Source: Petralouisia muris
Lineage (GTDB): Bacteria; Bacillota; Clostridia; Lachnospirales; Lachnospiraceae
Assembly (NCBI RefSeq): GCF_004793545.1
Contig: NZ_SRYA01000001.1
Span: 186,001 to 250,000, forward strand
Direction of reading: 5' to 3'
DNA: 64,000 nt
Shown: positions 61,846 to 64,000 of the stretch, piece after piece
Position numbering within the stretch: position 1 is the first letter of the stretch
How the letters are laid out: each line of letters starts with the position of its first letter
Translations under genes and position numbers: made by a program
Notes under the pieces: model-generated
What the model saw: only the letters and a program-made list of their open reading frames with translations
What the model was told of the DNA's origin: nothing
The model's database searches: none

Positions 61846-63430
61846 GCTCCGTTCTGTATTTGGATGGGGAAGCCCCAAACCGCTTTTTAAACACATAGCT
61901 GAAATAATTTGGATCAGAATATCCTACCCGTCCGGCTATCATATAACTTTTCTCATTGGTTTCAATCAGCAGGCGGGCCGCCCGATCCAAACGGTAATCC
62001 GTTAAATATCCAATAAAGGAACTGCCAGTTTCCTTCTTAAACACCGTGGAAAAGTAAGAATTTGACACTCCCAAAGCTGCACAGATATCGTCCAGGGAAA
62101 GCTTTGCATCCCCATAATTATTCTGCACATACTCCTTAGCCCCGGTTACAAGGGATTCCGTAGAATTGCTCCGCACACGGATTAGCTGTTCCCGAAAAGA
62201 AAGGCTGACCTTCAAAATCCAGCTTCGAAAAGCATCCGGCTCCATATCCAGAATGCTGCTGTACAGCTTCCCCATATCCTCCATATCCTCTCCCATCGAA
62301 ATGCCGTTATTAGCTGAAAAACGAAGCAGCATATTCAAAAGCTCCATCCGCTCCAGACAGTGCTGCTGCAGGGATTTATCTGCAATTGCAATATGGTGAA
62401 GATACCTGCCTGCCGCTTCTGTAATCTCCTCCTCAGAACCCACCCGTATCATGCGAAACAAATCCGACAGCTGTTTCTCGCAGGATATAACGTCTCTATC
62501 CATTTTCTGAGGAACAATTTCCTTCATATTGATTGCCCTGGAAGCGCCATAAACCGCCCGATAAGAAACAGCCTCCCTGGCACTGCTGTAAGACCGGGGC
62601 AGCTCCAGAATGCTGCCGCAGACCTGGCCGATTCCCAACGTAACCACAGCCCCCAGCATCCGTCTGGCATATCTGCAGAACCTGTCGCATTCATCCGTCA
62701 GCTCCCAGACCTGGTTTTCATTTTGAAGCTGCACAATAAAAACCGTGTTCCCAAGGTAAGCAAAGCTTTTGGCCTGCCATTTTTCCCGCAGCCGTTCTTT
62801 GGCCTGTTCCCGCACAGAAGCAGACAGCAGCAGCGGGTCCATATCTCCTGCTTCCTGGCTGGAGGAGGTATGGATCACAAGGCAGTCAAACAACGGACCC
62901 GGGAAGGATACCTGGCAATCTGACAGGTATCTGGAAATCTCGTCCTCATGGACTCTTCCTTCAATCAGTCCGGAATAAAAATCAGCACGCAGAAGAGGCA
63001 GCGATTCCAGATAATATTTCTGCAGAGTTTCCACATTGCGCTTCTCACTGATTTCCTGATCCAGCTTCATTTTCAACTGGGAGAACACAGATTTCAATTC
63101 CGCAGAATTCACAGGCTTTAGAATATATTCCTCCACCTCCAGATGAACGGCCTCTTTGGCATACTCAAACTCATCAAACCCTGTGAACAACAGAATCTTG
63201 GTAGCCGGGAACTCAGATTTCACGCGGTTTGACAGTTCCAGGCCGTCCATATAAGGCATTTTAATATCCGTCACCACCACATCCGGCTGAAATTCTTCCA
63301 CCAGTTCCAGAGCCTTCACTCCGTTTCCTGCAGATCCAATTACGGAAAATCCCAACTCTTCCCAGTTGATTTTTCGCATAATCACCTGTATAACTTCTTC
63401 CTCATCGTCCACTAAAAGCACCGTATACAT
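61826..63430 (-). CDS. YesN-like response regulator (receiver plus AraC domain)
   Basis: 534 residues. The receiver domain has LLVDDEEEV, phospho-acceptor Asp in VVVTDIKMPYMDGLEL and Lys in LKPVNSAEL. A middle region of about 280 residues is typical of YesN-type regulators. The C-terminal AraC pair of helix-turn-helices is DAKLSLDDICAALGVSNSYFSTVFKKETG and MIAGRVGYSDPNYFSYVFKKRFGASPSKYR. It is the first gene of the sugar-sensing operon and probably activates the adjacent Mgl-type transporter genes. Confidence 0.95.
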   Translation of the reverse strand: MYTVLLVDDEEEVIQVIMRKINWEELGFSVIGSAGNGVKALELVEEFQPDVVVTDIKMPYMDGLELSNRVKSEFPATKILLFTGFDEFEYAKEAVHLEVEEYILKPVNSAELKSVFSQLKMKLDQEISEKRNVETLQKYYLESLPLLRADFYSGLIEGRVHEDEISRYLSDCQVSFPGPLFDCLVIHTSSSQEAGDMDPLLLSASVREQAKERLREKWQAKSFAYLGNTVFIVQLQNENQVWELTDECDRFCRYARRMLGAVVTLGIGQVCGSILELPRSYSSAREAVSYRAVYGASRAINMKEIVPQKMDRDVISCEKQLSDLFRMIRVGSEEEITEAAGRYLHHIAIADKSLQQHCLERMELLNMLLRFSANNGISMGEDMEDMGKLYSSILDMEPDAFRSWILKVSLSFREQLIRVRSNSTESLVTGAKEYVQNNYGDAKLSLDDICAALGVSNSYFSTVFKKETGSSFIGYLTDYRLDRAARLLIETNEKSYMIAGRVGYSDPNYFSYVFKKRFGASPSKYRTEHAKSEE

Positions 63431-63620
63431 ATCCTTATCTTCCCCCCAAATCCGCTTTATTGTTTGTTGATCATAATTCCTCTGACCATCGCATTATCTA
63501 AATTATAGCAAAAACAGCATAAAAAGTAAATGTTCCTGTTTTTCCAGACACGCAGCTTTACGCCCTTAGAACGGCCGGTTTCATCACATCTCCCAAAGTT
63601 TCAAACACGTTCTGAGAAGC

Positions 63621-63650
63621 TCAAAAAAGCCGGACTATCGCCCGGCTCTT
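63621..63650 (-). terminator. Terminator after the sugar permease gene
   Basis: AGCCGG (63628-63633) pairs with CCGGCT (63642-63647). On the minus strand the stem is followed by TTTTTT, 15-40 nt after the permease stop at 63663. Confidence 0.85.
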
Positions 63651-63662
63651 TTGCATTCATTC

Positions 63663-64000
63663 TTATTTTTTCTGCACATATTTCAGACAGTCAAGAGTTA
63701 CTGCTGAAATAATGATAATTCCTTCAAATACAAACTGAAGATTTGTGTCAATTCCAAGAATCGTAAGAGAATATGTGAGGGCCGTAAAAATCAGCACGCC
63801 TACTACCACGCCGGATATCTTTCCAATACCGCCGGTAAAGGAAACGCCGCCCACTACGCAGGCTGCAATAGCGTCCATATCCCAGCCCTGCCCATAAGCT
63901 GCAGAACCGGAACCAACCATTCTTGCACATTCCAGCCAGGAACCGAAGCCGTACAAAACGCCTGCCAGCATAAATGCCCCCATGGTTACCTTGAATACGG
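63663..64000 (-). CDS. Sugar ABC transporter permease (MglC/RbsC-like), 3' part only
   Basis: The last 112 or so residues of a BPD_transp_2-type permease; the gene continues past the window end (codons upstream of residue Met at 63983 are in frame to base 64000). Features include the conserved MDAIAACVVGGVSFTGGIGKI segment of MglC/RbsC/XylH and terminal membrane helices (VVVGVLIFTALTYSLTILGI, FVFEGIIIISAV). It would form the membrane channel of a galactose- or ribose-type importer. Its neighbours on this side are the sugar-sensing regulator, kinase and binding proteins, consistent with local control. Confidence 0.92.
   Translation of the reverse strand, partial: VFKVTMGAFMLAGVLYGFGSWLECARMVGSGSAAYGQGWDMDAIAACVVGGVSFTGGIGKISGVVVGVLIFTALTYSLTILGIDTNLQFVFEGIIIISAVTLDCLKYVQKK

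Overview
The window looks like a chromosomal segment of an anaerobic, low-to-mid GC Gram-positive gut bacterium of the Clostridia, most likely Lachnospiraceae. The grounds are strong AGGAGG-type ribosome sites before almost every gene, sugar-binding protein/YesMN sensor sets, FeoA-FeoA-FeoB under a DtxR-type repressor, a clostridial bifurcating-type Bcd/Etf set, an AgrC/AgrA pair and a surface protein with CxxC zinc-ribbon-like repeats. No tRNA, rRNA, CRISPR array, complete insertion sequence or prophage was seen.

Layout. 0-6 kb: an OmpR-type two-component system, a zinc alcohol dehydrogenase with a frameshifted TetR gene, and a decayed surface-protein gene. 6-10 kb: rubredoxin, a DUF2325 protein, feoB, two feoA genes and a divergent DtxR-family regulator, with two TTAG-N6-CTAA boxes. 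10-19 kb: a GNAT gene with a long structured leader, then an unusual operon (beta-propeller/solute-binding lipoprotein, two MalF/MalG-type permeases, a HlyD-like adaptor and a membrane protein, no ATPase) divergent from its own two-component system; both promoters carry the same 11-bp-spaced TTTAGAG repeats. 19-24 kb: a large hybrid kinase and a rubredoxin-glutamate-synthase-domain fusion.

24-42 kb is the centrepiece: a divergent CoA-thioester pathway. Leftward runs an 11-gene operon (two CaiB-family CoA-transferases, an MBL hydrolase, CaiD-like hydratase, CaiA-like dehydrogenase, a Bcd-like dehydrogenase, a 35-residue membrane peptide, a sodium/solute symporter, a YitT protein, an MFS carrier and an HSL-type esterase). 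Rightward run FixA, FixB, a CaiC-like ligase, and a second EtfB/EtfA of the clostridial bifurcating type. The set resembles the enterobacterial cai-fix carnitine system, but lacks CaiT and FixCX and adds a second electron-transfer module, an esterase and other transporters. The substrate cannot be read from sequence; an ester or simple acid whose 2,3-enoyl-CoA is hydrated and/or reduced is the best inference.

42-49 kb: remnants of two AAA-ATPase-type genes, a 3'-truncated AraC regulator, a YolD/Y-family polymerase pair, a DUF523 protein, and a PurF-like protein lacking the N-terminal catalytic cysteine beside an ABC-type ATPase. 49-57.6 kb: an OpuB/OpuC-type betaine/choline ABC importer, an unknown coiled-coil protein, an AgrC/AgrA-like pair, a Cof-type HAD phosphatase and an NSS transporter. 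57.9 kb to the end: a sugar-sensing set (two periplasmic sugar-binding-type proteins, YesM-like kinase, YesN-like regulator) next to the 3' part of an Mgl/Rbs-type permease cut by the window edge.
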